Of a stretch of DNA of 52,257 nucleotides, positions 7,766 to 15,427 are shown in pieces. The stretch is from Actinomycetes bacterium (GTDB lineage Bacteria; Actinomycetota; Actinomycetes; Actinomycetales; Actinomycetaceae): the NCBI GenBank assembly GCA_023389315.1, contig JAEWEQ010000020.1:1-52257 (forward strand). The letters run 5' to 3'. Position numbers and translations under genes: made by a program. The notes beneath the pieces were generated by a model. The model searched no databases and had not been told where the DNA came from. It worked only from the letters and a program-made list of their open reading frames with translations. Each line of letters starts with the position of its first letter. Positions within the stretch are counted from its first letter, which is position 1.

Positions 7766-9061
7766 TTACGCTCCCTGGTAGTAGGCGCGCAGGGTCTGCG
7801 CCAACCAGTAGTGATCACTCACGTGCGACATTTCCCGCGCCGAGTGCATGGACAGCAAGCAGATCCCCACATCCACGGTGGTGATCCCCAGCCGCGTGGC
7901 GGTAATCGGCCCAATGGTGGACCCGCACGGCACCGAGTTGTTTGACACGAACGCTTGGGAGGGCACGTCGGCGGCGCGGCAGGCACGCTCCCACAGGGCG
8001 CTACCGACCGCGTCGGAAGCGTACCGCTGGTTAGCGTTGAGCTTGAGTAGTACGCCCGCGCCCAGCATCGGGTGGGTTTGCGGGTCGTGGCGCTGGGCGT
8101 AGTTGGGGTGCACGCTGTGCCCCGCGTCGGCACTCACGCAACTGGAGGCCGCCAGGAACTGGTGGTACTGGTCGCGGTCGTATCCGGCGGCGAGGGCGAT
8201 GCGTTCCAACACGTCCGCCAGCAGCGGCCCGGCTGCACCCGAGCGAGTAGACGAACCCACTTCTTCATGGTCGAAAGCCACGAACACCAGCGCGTCCTCG
8301 CCGCTAGGCTCAGCTTCCAGCAGCGCCACCAAACTGGCGTGCACGGAAGACAGGTTGTCTTGCCGCCCCGCCGCTAAGAACTCGCGGTGCTTACCGAAGA
8401 ACCCGGGGGCTTGATCGACGTACGCAACCACGTCGAATCCGTAGATTTGGCTGGCGTCCGTCATTCCCGCAGCGGCGGCGAGTTCATCTAGCACGCACTC
8501 GTCCTCGCTGAGCGTCCACACTGGCTGCATGTGGGTTTGCGGATCGAGTTTCAGACCTTCACCGTTGACCTGCCGGTCTAAGTGGATCGCCAGTTGAGGT
8601 ACCCGCGCGATCGGTCCGGTTTGCACCAGGTGGTTTTCTCCGTGGGCGTCAATGAGGCGACCGGCGAACCCGATTTCTCGGTCCAGCCAGGAGTTCAGTA
8701 GCAGTCCCCCGTAGGTTTCCACCGCAATCTGCCCCCACCCGTCGCCGGTGTAGTAGGAGCCGGACGGTTTGAGTTTCAAAGTGGGGGAGTCGGTGTGGGA
8801 ACCCACGATCCGCGCCCCGCGCACCGCCTTGCCCTGGGGAATAATCCACGCGGCGACCGCGCCGTCACGCACCAGGAAGTAGCGGCCCGCGCCGGTGGGC
8901 CAATCCTCGGTTTCTTTGATCTCGGTGAAACCGTCCTCGCGTAGGCGGCGGGCGATTTCCGCGGCTGCGTGGTACGAGGACGGGGAGGCAGTGATGAAGT
9001 CAGCGAAGTCTTGAGCGTGGTTGCGATGGGTCTGGGCGATAGTATTCATGTAATCGATCAT
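7766..9061 (-). CDS. M18 family aminopeptidase (aspartyl aminopeptidase type)
   Basis: A cytosolic di-zinc aminopeptidase of 431 residues that removes N-terminal acidic residues from peptides. GSHTDSPTLKLKP carries metal ligand His89; ...FVAFDHEEVGSSTRSGA carries the catalytic Glu and a metal-binding Glu; HPNYAQRHDPQTHPMLGAGVLLKLNANQRYASD and the C-terminal VGICLLSMHSAREM supply the remaining conserved sites. Length and motif order are normal. Start could be ATG 9061 or ATG 9049; neither has a clear Shine-Dalgarno. The upstream gap holds a 34-bp-period direct repeat. Monocistronic and divergent from the membrane protein at 9210. Confidence 0.9.
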   Translation of the reverse strand: MIDYMNTIAQTHRNHAQDFADFITASPSSYHAAAEIARRLREDGFTEIKETEDWPTGAGRYFLVRDGAVAAWIIPQGKAVRGARIVGSHTDSPTLKLKPSGSYYTGDGWGQIAVETYGGLLLNSWLDREIGFAGRLIDAHGENHLVQTGPIARVPQLAIHLDRQVNGEGLKLDPQTHMQPVWTLSEDECVLDELAAAAGMTDASQIYGFDVVAYVDQAPGFFGKHREFLAAGRQDNLSSVHASLVALLEAEPSGEDALVFVAFDHEEVGSSTRSGAAGPLLADVLERIALAAGYDRDQYHQFLAASSCVSADAGHSVHPNYAQRHDPQTHPMLGAGVLLKLNANQRYASDAVGSALWERACRAADVPSQAFVSNNSVPCGSTIGPITATRLGITTVDVGICLLSMHSAREMSHVSDHYWLAQTLRAYYQGA

Positions 9062-9063
9062 AA

Positions 9064-9117
9064 CGCTGGCGCTGGCGAGCGGGTTTGATTGTGTCTGCGC
9101 TGGCGCTGGCGAGCGGG
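9064..9117. repeat. Direct repeat, two 20-bp copies 34 bp apart
   Basis: CGCTGGCGCTGGCGAGCGGG occurs at 9064-9083 and again at 9098-9117, immediately upstream of the M18 aminopeptidase start. Each copy itself contains the CGCTGG doublet. No gene or known operator is recognised. Confidence 0.7.
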
Positions 9118-9209
9118 GCTGCTTGGCCCTGGGGGACCGCCGCAGCCAGGGTTGCCTGGCCCTGCAAGGGCGTCACCGCAACCGGGGCTCGGTATCGGAA
9201 AGGATAAAC

Positions 9210-10103
9210 ATGGGAGCGTCACTCACCGCCACCGCCCTCATGCTGGTGGCGTTGGCGATCAGTGCTATCGACGTGACTTTAGTGGCGGTGGTCTTGGGTC
9301 TGGCGGTGCTGGGGCTGCCGCGCTCACGTGTGATTTCCTTCGCTTGGATCATGCCGGTGACAGTGACAGTGGTGGGGGTTATCGCGTCCCTGATTTTGTC
9401 GCGCTGGGGGCAGTCCTCAAACTGGTGGCCCGCAGGTGGCCAGGCCCCGCCGTGGTCACTGGATGTGGGCAGCTCGGCCCCCACTTGGGTTCTGTTATTG
9501 CAGGCGCTGATCGGGCTGGCGCTGATCCTGGGTGGAGTGCTGACGTGGTTGAAGGCCCCTCAAGCGCACAGTCTGCTCCGCAAAGCTCTGTCTTCGCGCG
9601 CCGCAGAAGTAATCGGCCCGTTCTTGCAGCGCGGCATCGACACCCTCAAACGCATCCCCGGTGCGGGTATCGTAGCCGGCGCGCTCTTAGCCTTCACGTC
9701 GCTGCTGGACGCCCCATTTTTCGCCGCCCTCCTCGTCACCGCCCGCCCCGATGCTTCCTGGTCTGCGCTACTGCCGTTGTGGTTGCTTTACGGGTTCATT
9801 TCCACCGCGGCGGTTTTGGTCGCGAGCCTGTGGGTGGGGCGCTTAGCGCCCAGCGGGCCGCGTCTTCCTATGCGCGAGGACGGGGCGGAAGCTGGTAGCG
9901 ATCGCTCGTTTCCACCCGCTGCGGGCGGTCAATCGCAGTGGGGTGCGAGCACCGCCGACCAGCCGCTCGACGGGGCCGGTAGTGGGCGCCGCGGAGAGGG
10001 GCTTTTGCATGTCGCAGCGCCCCTACTGCGGGTTACCGGGGCAGTAGGGGCGCTGATCGGCGTGGTGTTAATTGCTCAGGCGGCACTGAGCTGGCTGCTC
10101 TAG
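9210..10103 (+). CDS. Predicted polytopic membrane protein, unknown function
   Basis: A protein of 297 residues with about six hydrophobic segments: ATALMLVALAISAIDVTLVAVVLGLAVLGL at the N-terminus, FAWIMPVTVTVVGVIASLIL, VLLLQALIGLALILGGVLTWL, GAGIVAGALLAFTSLLDAPFFAALLV, LLPLWLLYGFISTAAVLVASLWVG and a C-terminal GAVGALIGVVLIAQAALSWLL. The topology resembles LysE/GAP-type small-molecule exporters, but I see no diagnostic motif. ATG 9210 has AAAGGA upstream; longer frames lack a ribosome binding site. Between the last two membrane segments is a ~55-residue hydrophilic insert beginning REDGAEAGSD, coded by the same 21 bp found at the 3' end of the gene at 4806. The insert is probably repeat-derived. 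Confidence 0.65.
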   Translation: MGASLTATALMLVALAISAIDVTLVAVVLGLAVLGLPRSRVISFAWIMPVTVTVVGVIASLILSRWGQSSNWWPAGGQAPPWSLDVGSSAPTWVLLLQALIGLALILGGVLTWLKAPQAHSLLRKALSSRAAEVIGPFLQRGIDTLKRIPGAGIVAGALLAFTSLLDAPFFAALLVTARPDASWSALLPLWLLYGFISTAAVLVASLWVGRLAPSGPRLPMREDGAEAGSDRSFPPAAGGQSQWGASTADQPLDGAGSGRRGEGLLHVAAPLLRVTGAVGALIGVVLIAQAALSWLL

Positions 10104-10273
10104 ATGCACGCAGCTGGTTGGTTTAGCTAGAGCTCTCGCGCGCAGCTGGGGTAGCGAAGCTCGGGGCGTGCTGGGCCTGGCCAACCGCGCCGGCGAAACC
10201 CTGGGCGCGGCGGGCCTGCCGCCCGACTGCGGTCGCTCTCACCAACCGCGGGGCACCGTCCTCGCGAATATTC

Positions 10274-10702
10274 CTAACCTTGGAAACGGTAGACGTTGGT
10301 CTGGCGCGTTTCGAACCCGCAGCGCTGGTAGAGGCGGTTCGCGGCGGCACGCGAGGGCCGGGAAGTGAGGTCCACGGAACGAGCTCCCGCGTCCTTGGCG
10401 AACTTCAACGCTGCTTCCACCAGCTGGCGGCCAGCGCCCTGCCCACGGGTTTGCTCCAGCACCACTACGTCCTCGATCCACGCTCGCAGGCCGGTGGGGA
10501 TGTAGAACAAAACCAGCGACAACATGCCCTCGATTTCACCGCTTTCACCGCGGTAGATGAAGACTTTGACGCTGGGTTGGGAGATCAGCCGGGTGACTTC
10601 TTCGGGGCTGAGGACGGGGGAGGAGGAAGACAGCTGTGGGATCAGCTTCTCCATCGCTTCGGTAAGTTCTTTAGTGGCGTTTTCTACGAGTTCAACAGGC
10701 AT
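10274..10702 (-). CDS. GNAT family N-acetyltransferase
   Basis: A 142-residue acetyl-CoA-dependent acyltransferase. The N-terminus is helical (MPVELVENATKELTEAMEKLIPQL). The acetyl-CoA pyrophosphate loop is visible as EQTRGQGAGRQLVEAALKFA (Q/R-x-x-G-x-G/A), preceded by AWIEDVVVL, and the C-terminal strand ARSVDLTSRPSRAAANRLYQRCGF is typical of the family. The acceptor substrate is unknown. Start ATG 10702. The 3' end lies next to an intergenic GAGGACGG copy at 10258. No operon partner is obvious; the small ORF at 10814-10939 is upstream on the same strand. Confidence 0.85.
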   Translation of the reverse strand: MPVELVENATKELTEAMEKLIPQLSSSSPVLSPEEVTRLISQPSVKVFIYRGESGEIEGMLSLVLFYIPTGLRAWIEDVVVLEQTRGQGAGRQLVEAALKFAKDAGARSVDLTSRPSRAAANRLYQRCGFETRQTNVYRFQG

Positions 10703-10813
10703 GGGTTCCTCAATCGTTGCGCGGCACGGGGCACGCTGGGTGGCATTGAACAGTCACTGCCATTGTAAGGTGCGTCACCGTGATGCGCTGGGGAAAGCGC
10801 CGCATGCCTGCGG

Positions 10814-10939
10814 TTAAAAGCCGTTCGCCAAATGGAGGCCGCGCACTACCGCACTCACGACCATTCCCGCCACCGCGACAAACCCCACGCCGGTGGTCCC
10901 CATTTCCATGGTCATTAGATTCACAACGATTTCGCTCAT
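10814..10939 (-). CDS. Small ORF, 41-residue hydrophobic peptide
   Basis: A 41-codon frame with a strong ribosome binding site (GAAGGGAG, seven bases before ATG 10939) and a TAA stop. The product begins MSEIVVNLMTMEMGTTGVGF and continues into a hydrophobic Ala/Val/Gly stretch (VAVAGMVVSAVV) ending RGLHLANGF. This looks like a single-pass membrane micropeptide. It lies 111 bp upstream of the GNAT gene on the same strand. I do not recognise a homologue. The ribosome binding site and one clean membrane segment are the reasons for calling it; conservation in relatives would decide. Confidence 0.5.
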   Translation of the reverse strand: MSEIVVNLMTMEMGTTGVGFVAVAGMVVSAVVRGLHLANGF

Positions 10940-11331
10940 GGCTGGCTCCCTTCTGCGAGTGAAAATGCGGGTTCGTTTCCGTCATTTTCAGTTAATCGCG
11001 AGGACGGGTGGCGCGGCTATCGGGTTTACCCCCGATTCGTCCCTGATTGTCCCCGGGGCGGGTAGGGGTGCGCCGGGCGGGTAGGGGTGCGCCGGGAGAG
11101 CAGGGGTGCGCCGGGGTGGGAACGCGCACGGCGACGGGGTCGGGAGACACCGGGGGAGGGGCACGCACGGCGATGGGGAGGTACGTGCGCCGCAGCGAGG
11201 GTGAGAAGACCCCGGACCAGAAGACGCCGTAGCGGGACGCACGGCGTAGGCGACGAAACACGCCGCCCCGCACCCTGCCCAATGGTCGGACTTTGCGCGC
11301 GCCGCCAGCGCCGGACGGTTAGGGTGGGGCC
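10940..11331. repeat. GC-rich intergenic region with a 19-bp tandem repeat
   Basis: No convincing gene in about 390 bp between the 41-codon ORF and thrC. Three copies of a GTAGGGGTGCGCCGGG-like unit with an exact 19-bp period run from about 11059 to 11116. A copy of the GAGGACGG element is at 10999-11006. Open frames on the minus strand here are Pro/Arg/Ala low-complexity artefacts of the repeats. The thrC promoter must lie in the right-hand part, but I cannot place it. Confidence 0.55.
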
Positions 11332-12771
11332 ATGCGTTATGTTTCCACTCGCGGCAGTCAAGACACCTACAGTTTCACCGATATCCTCCTGCGCGGCCTC
11401 GCGCCCGACGGGGGCCTGTTCGTGCCCGAAACCTACCCGCAGGTAGATGATGCAACCCTGCGCCGCTGGGTGGACCTCTTTCACGAGTACGGTTACCCTG
11501 CTCTCGCTGCTGAAGTGATGGGACTGTTCATCGACGACATCCCCACCGCCGACCTGCTCGCCATGTGCCAGCGGGCCTACAACGAGGACGTTTTCTCCCA
11601 CCCCGACATCGCCCCGGTGAGCGAACTGGCTGACGGCATGTGGCTGCTGCACCTGTCCAACGGACCCACCGCCGCGTTCAAAGACATGGCGATGCAGATG
11701 TTGGGGCAGCTATTCGAATATGTCCTCTCGAGGCAAGGCCGCGAACTGAACATCGTGGGAGCTACTTCCGGTGACACCGGTTCGTCTGCCGAGTACGCCA
11801 TGCTCGGCAAGCGCGGCGTGCGGGTTTTCATGCTCACGCCCGCGGGGCGGATGAGCCCTTTCCAGCAGGCGCAGATGTTCAGCATCGACCATCCGGACAT
11901 CATTAACGTAGCGGTAGAGGGAGTTTTTGACGACTGTCAGGACCTGGTGAAAGCACTCTCAGCGGACGCTGAATTCAAGGAGCGCTACTGCATTGGGGCG
12001 GTAAATTCCATTAATTTTGCGCGGCTCTTGGCACAGGTGGTTTACTATGTGGCGGCCTGGATCCAGGTCAGCGGCGACCCGCTGCGCGCGGTGTCATTCT
12101 CGGTGCCGACCGGGAATTTCGGGGACGTGTGCGCCGGTCACGTGGCGCGCTCCATGGGGGTGCCGATCGACCGGCTGATCGTGGCGACCAACGAAAATGA
12201 CGTCCTCGATGAGTTCTTCCGCACCGGGGTTTATCGCCCGCGCGGTTCGGCGCAAACCTTGGCCACGTCCTCACCGTCGATGGATATTTCTAAAGCGTCC
12301 AACTTTGAGCGGTTCATTTTTGACGTGGTGGGGCGCGATCCGCAGCGGGTGCGCAAGTTGTTTGTGGATGACCTGAACCGGGAGGGGTGCTTTGACCTTT
12401 CTGGCACTCGTGAGTTTGCCGCTATTCGCTCTAGTTTTGGTTTCCTTTCGGGCCGCTCCACCCACGCGGACCGGTTGGAAACGATTGCTCAGGTTTATCA
12501 GCGCGAGGGCGTGGTGATAGATCCGCATACCGCTGACGCTTGGCACGTTGGTGCCCAGGCCTTGCGCGCGGGGGCGGTGGAGCCGGAACTGGTGGTGTTG
12601 GAAACGGCGTTGCCGGTGAAGTTTGCCGCCACCATTGAGGCGGCGTTGGGATTCGTGCCGCCTGTGCCGGAGCGGTTCGCGGGGATTGAGCAGGCGCAGC
12701 GTCGGGTAGTGGATTTACCTAATGACGTGGAGGCCTTGAAAGGCTTGATCCGCCAGCGAGTGGGTGCGTAG
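11332..12771 (+). CDS. thrC: Threonine synthase
   Basis: A PLP-dependent enzyme of 479 residues that converts O-phosphohomoserine to threonine, the last step of threonine synthesis. It is the long, E. coli-like class: MRYVSTRGSQDTYSFTDILLRGLAPDGGLF at the N-terminus, LSNGPTAAFKDMAMQ with the PLP Lys117, ATSGDTGSSAEYAM for phosphate binding, and VPTGNFGDVCAGHVA. The C-terminal ADRLETIAQVYQREGVVIDPHTADAW is also conserved. The gene is single, flanked upstream by repeats and closed by a perfect hairpin overlapping its stop codon. ATG 11332 fits the family N-terminus. Confidence 0.95.
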   Translation: MRYVSTRGSQDTYSFTDILLRGLAPDGGLFVPETYPQVDDATLRRWVDLFHEYGYPALAAEVMGLFIDDIPTADLLAMCQRAYNEDVFSHPDIAPVSELADGMWLLHLSNGPTAAFKDMAMQMLGQLFEYVLSRQGRELNIVGATSGDTGSSAEYAMLGKRGVRVFMLTPAGRMSPFQQAQMFSIDHPDIINVAVEGVFDDCQDLVKALSADAEFKERYCIGAVNSINFARLLAQVVYYVAAWIQVSGDPLRAVSFSVPTGNFGDVCAGHVARSMGVPIDRLIVATNENDVLDEFFRTGVYRPRGSAQTLATSSPSMDISKASNFERFIFDVVGRDPQRVRKLFVDDLNREGCFDLSGTREFAAIRSSFGFLSGRSTHADRLETIAQVYQREGVVIDPHTADAWHVGAQALRAGAVEPELVVLETALPVKFAATIEAALGFVPPVPERFAGIEQAQRRVVDLPNDVEALKGLIRQRVGA

Positions 12772-12784
12772 CTGGCGGATCAAG
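12744..12784. terminator. Bidirectional terminator between thrC and the WrbA-like gene
   Basis: CTTGATCCGCCAGC (12744-12757) and GCTGGCGGATCAAG (12771-12784) form a perfect 14-bp stem with a 13-base loop. The stem overlaps the last codons and the stop of thrC and lies just 16 bp beyond the stop of the converging gene, so it can serve both strands. Confidence 0.75.
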
Positions 12785-12800
12785 CTGCTTAGAGGGGCCG

Positions 12801-13397
12801 TTAGGCAAGTTTTTCGGCCACGGTTATGGCGCGCTTTACCATGTGGGCGAGGGCGTTGCGGGTGGCTTCGTCGAGTTCAGCGTCATTGTTTGGCCCGGTG
12901 ACGTGGGAAACGCCGTAGGGGTTGCCGTCGGCGAACTTCAGCGGGTCGGTGAAGCCGGGGGTAACGATGATGCCGCCGAAGTGCATCACCATTTGGTAGA
13001 TCTTCTGCAGGGTGATTTCCTGTCCTCCGTGAACCGTCTGGGAGGAAGTGAAGGCGGCGTAGACCTTGTCGGCGAGTTTGCCTTGTGCCCAGGATCCGCC
13101 GAGGGAGTCAATGAAGGCTTGGAACTGGTGGGCGACGTTGGAGAAACGGGTGGGGGAGCCGAAGATGACGACGTCGGCCCATTCCACGTCGGCGGCGGTG
13201 GCGGCCGGTTCGTCCTTGGTGGCTTCCCAGTTCTTGGTCCAGGCGGGGTTGTTTTGGAAGGTGGCGGGGTCGGCGGTTTCGCTGATGTGCCGTAGTCGCA
13301 CTTGGGCTCCTGCCTGCTCGGCAGTGCGGGCCAGTTCTGCTGCCATGGCGGTTCCGTGTCCGGTGGCGGAGTAGTAGATGATGGCGACGTTCGTCAT
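12801..13397 (-). CDS. WrbA-type NAD(P)H:quinone oxidoreductase (flavodoxin-like)
   Basis: A 198-residue FMN flavoprotein. VAIIYYSATGHGTAMAAELARTAEQAGAQVRL is the flavodoxin phosphate loop; ADVVIFGSPTRFSNVAHQFQAFIDSLGGSWAQGKLADKVYAAFTSSQTVHGGQE is the quinone-reductase core. Such enzymes do two-electron reduction of quinones and protect against oxidative stress. I chose the ATG at 13397, which matches the family start and has a GAAAGG ribosome binding site; a frame extending to 13532 would run over the operator. It is divergent from the MarR gene, and the intervening palindrome suggests control by that regulator. Confidence 0.88.
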   Translation of the reverse strand: MTNVAIIYYSATGHGTAMAAELARTAEQAGAQVRLRHISETADPATFQNNPAWTKNWEATKDEPAATAADVEWADVVIFGSPTRFSNVAHQFQAFIDSLGGSWAQGKLADKVYAAFTSSQTVHGGQEITLQKIYQMVMHFGGIIVTPGFTDPLKFADGNPYGVSHVTGPNNDAELDEATRNALAHMVKRAITVAEKLA

Positions 13398-13449
13398 GCC
13401 GTTTGCCTTTCGCGTGGGCGTGTTCTTTCGCTTCCAGACAATCACACAA

Positions 13450-13467
13450 TAGTTGCGAACGCAACTA
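13450..13467. promoter_or_regulatory. Probable MarR operator palindrome
   Basis: TAGTTGCG-AA-CGCAACTA is an inverted repeat with perfect 8-bp arms, between the divergent WrbA-like and MarR genes and 53 bp upstream of the WrbA start. MarR and HxlR regulators of quinone reductases in actinobacteria bind AGTTGC-type palindromes. It is the best operator candidate in this gap. Confidence 0.65.
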
Positions 13468-13690
13468 GAAGTTGTGAGGATGGGTGCGTCCTCGTCTAGA
13501 AGATAGAGATAGAAGAGTTGGAAAATCAACAAATTGGGACGCCAAAGATATTTTCAGTGAGGCCGGCTATATTTGCGTGTTGTACCTTCTGGAGGGTGTC
13601 TACTCGGGCGAGCCGGTATCATGTGGGCAGGGCGCTGCCAAAGCTGCAGGCGCGGAGCTGAAATAGCAGGGTGGGCGAGGAGGTAGGACC

Positions 13691-14161
13691 TTGGTTGGCA
13701 AAGACGCACTCGGTGGCGACGAGACGCTGGTTAGTGAAGACGCATTGTGCCGAGCCTGGAACCGCGGTACGCGGATACTGACCGGGGCGGTAGACGCGGC
13801 CCTGGCGGAGGTGGGGCTGACGGCAGCGGAGTTTGAAATCCTCAACGCCCTCACTGCTACCTGCTCCCTGCGGATGGTGGATCTAGCGGAACTGGCGGTG
13901 CTGACTAAATCCGGCGCCACCCGTGCCATTCAGCACTTAGAGACCCAAGCCCTAGTGGAGCGGCGTGGCTCTGGCTGCGATCGTCGCTCCTACGTCGTTT
14001 CCATCACCGCGCGCGGGCATGAGCTTTGGGAAACCGGGCGCGCCGCCGTTGTCCGCACGCTGCGGGAACAGTTGCTGGTCTTTCTCTCTGAGCGCGACCG
14101 TGCAATCCTGGTGCGCATTTACGGTGACATAGTGACCGAGCACGAAGCGCGCGAACGCTGA
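13691..14161 (+). CDS. MarR family transcriptional regulator
   Basis: A 156-residue winged-helix repressor. After an N-terminal dimerisation helix (LCRAWNRGTRILTGAVDAALAEVGLTAAEFEIL), the recognition helices are MVDLAELAVLTKSGATRAIQHLETQALVERR, with the wing SGCDRRSYVVSITARGHEL. Start is TTG 13691, chosen because GAGGAGG sits seven bases upstream; no ATG gives the full domain. It is divergent from the WrbA-like flavoprotein with a perfect palindrome between them, so it probably senses quinones or oxidants and represses that gene and itself. The inducer is inferred, not seen. Confidence 0.85.
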   Translation: MVGKDALGGDETLVSEDALCRAWNRGTRILTGAVDAALAEVGLTAAEFEILNALTATCSLRMVDLAELAVLTKSGATRAIQHLETQALVERRGSGCDRRSYVVSITARGHELWETGRAAVVRTLREQLLVFLSERDRAILVRIYGDIVTEHEARER

Positions 14162-14259
14162 AAGTGGCTCCCTGAACGGGGATTTGCCAGTATCGAGGGC
14201 GTGTGCGCCGTGAAAAAGCTCAGCGGGTCAGGGTGGGTCGCAATCGCGAGGGGGTTCGT

Positions 14260-14946
14260 TTAGAAGAACGTCTCCCATGGCAGCAGCGCCAGCCCTAGGA
14301 CAGTGAAAAGAATCCCCATGATGAGGTCCAAGGGGCGTTGTAGGCGCTGATATCCGCGCACGAATTTCCCAGTGGAAGCCACCGTCGCCACCAGTGCGAA
14401 CCAGGCGCGTGCCAGTACCACCATTACTATGCCCAAAGTCAGTGACTGCCACAATGTGATGGTCACCGGAACCATGGTGGCAAAGAGTGAGGAGAAGAAT
14501 ACTAAGGCTTTTGGGTTGCCCACGGTGTTGGTGAGTAGCCCCAGTCGGAAGGCGCGCGCCCACTGCGCTGGCGCAGTCGCGGGCGGATTCTCCGGTGCGG
14601 CTGAGTCCGTAGGCGTGAGGGGGGTCTTGGCTGGGTCATCTGCCCTCTCGGGATGGGGGCGCAGGAGTGCCACCAAGATTCGTAGCCCGTAGACGGTCAG
14701 GAAAATAGCGCCGGCGACTTTGACCACCAGGAAGGCCGCGGGGTGGGCATTTATGAGGGCGACAATGCCCAGCAAGGTGACCGCGATCCACACGGCTGTA
14801 CCTACCGCGATCCCGGCACCGACGCCGAAGCCGGCGCGCCGCCCTTGCGTGAGCGAGGTGCGTAATACCGCTAGGAAATCTGGCCCGGGGGATATGACTG
14901 CCACGATGAAGGTTGTCAAAATCGCGAGCCAAGCAGCAGCGGTCAT
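14260..14946 (-). CDS. LysE family amino-acid exporter
   Basis: A 228-residue membrane protein with the LysE/RhtB pattern: MTAAAWLAILTTFIVAVISPGPDFLAVLRTSLTQGRRAGFGVGAGIAVGTA carries the conserved SPGPD motif and G-rich second helix. Three or four further hydrophobic segments follow, with a loop rich in Pro/Asp/Thr (PERADDPAKTPLTPTDSAAPENPP) before the conserved GLLTNTVGNPKALVFF. Exports amino acids or related small molecules; substrate unknown. ATG 14946 has GGAG upstream and matches family starts; an extended frame to 14976 uses a TTG and is unlikely. Divergent from the MetE-like gene's long leader. Confidence 0.85.
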   Translation of the reverse strand: MTAAAWLAILTTFIVAVISPGPDFLAVLRTSLTQGRRAGFGVGAGIAVGTAVWIAVTLLGIVALINAHPAAFLVVKVAGAIFLTVYGLRILVALLRPHPERADDPAKTPLTPTDSAAPENPPATAPAQWARAFRLGLLTNTVGNPKALVFFSSLFATMVPVTITLWQSLTLGIVMVVLARAWFALVATVASTGKFVRGYQRLQRPLDLIMGILFTVLGLALLPWETFF

Positions 14947-15427
14947 TAAGTCTCCGCAAGATAGTAGGTGGATCAAGGGCGAGGGCGCCGCCGCGCGGGC
15001 GGGAATACTCCTCCTAAAACCTTAACGCTTCGGTGCCGGTGCGCAAGGCGGTCCAGGTGCGCGGTGGCGCCTCGGCGCTAAGTAGGGGCCGGGTGGAAAC
15101 GGGTGCGAATGCTAAGACCATAATCTGGACAGTTGGGCGCACCCGCAGGGAAAGCCTCGAAGATGGAGACAAGTTCCAAATGAGGTCAGTCGATCCGGCT
15201 GACGCACAGTGAAAGTTGGGGGTGACATGACGACTGTGTTTTTCAACCTGGTTACACGCGGGTCGAAAACACGTCGGTCAATGCGGGTAGCGGCCTGAGC
15301 GAGGACGGCGCCAGGCGAACGGCCGGCGCGCCTACTCGTTACTGTCCTGCCGCTGGCAGTGCCCGGTGGCGCAGTTGTCGCGTCACTACCTGAACTCCAT
15401 CCATCTGTAAAACTCTAAGGAACTGAC
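14947..15427 (+). other. Long leader/intergenic region upstream of the MetE-like gene
   Basis: About 480 bp without a large gene. It contains a candidate 23-residue leader peptide (15227-15298), a GAGGACGG element immediately after that peptide's stop (15300-15308), and several G/C inverted segments (for example GCCGCTGGC around 15350). A regulated mRNA leader would fit a methionine-metabolism gene, but I could not match it to SAM, SAH, cobalamin or T-box consensus sequences. Confidence 0.4.
15227..15298 (+). CDS. Candidate leader peptide, 23 residues
   Basis: ATG 15227 is preceded by GGGGGTGA and opens a 23-codon frame ending TGA at 15298. The product starts MTTVFFNLV and ends TRGSKTRRSMRVAA. 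The ending recalls the RRxxxLxRVA(S/A) core of short leader peptides found before sulfur-metabolism genes in other actinobacteria, except that the terminal Cys residues are missing and a GAGGACGG element begins right after the stop. It lies 129 bp upstream of the MetE-like gene. The similarity is recalled and short, so this is a tentative call. Confidence 0.35.
   Translation: MTTVFFNLVTRGSKTRRSMRVAA

Noticed and set aside
10988..11652. Proline/arginine-rich open frames upstream of thrC
   Set aside because: They are produced by the 19-bp tandem repeat and run into thrC on the opposite strand, with no ribosome binding site.
14990..15420. Riboswitch upstream of the MetE-like gene
   Set aside because: I compared it by eye with SAM-I, SAM-II, SAM-IV, SAH, cobalamin and T-box patterns and found no convincing match; kept only as a leader region.
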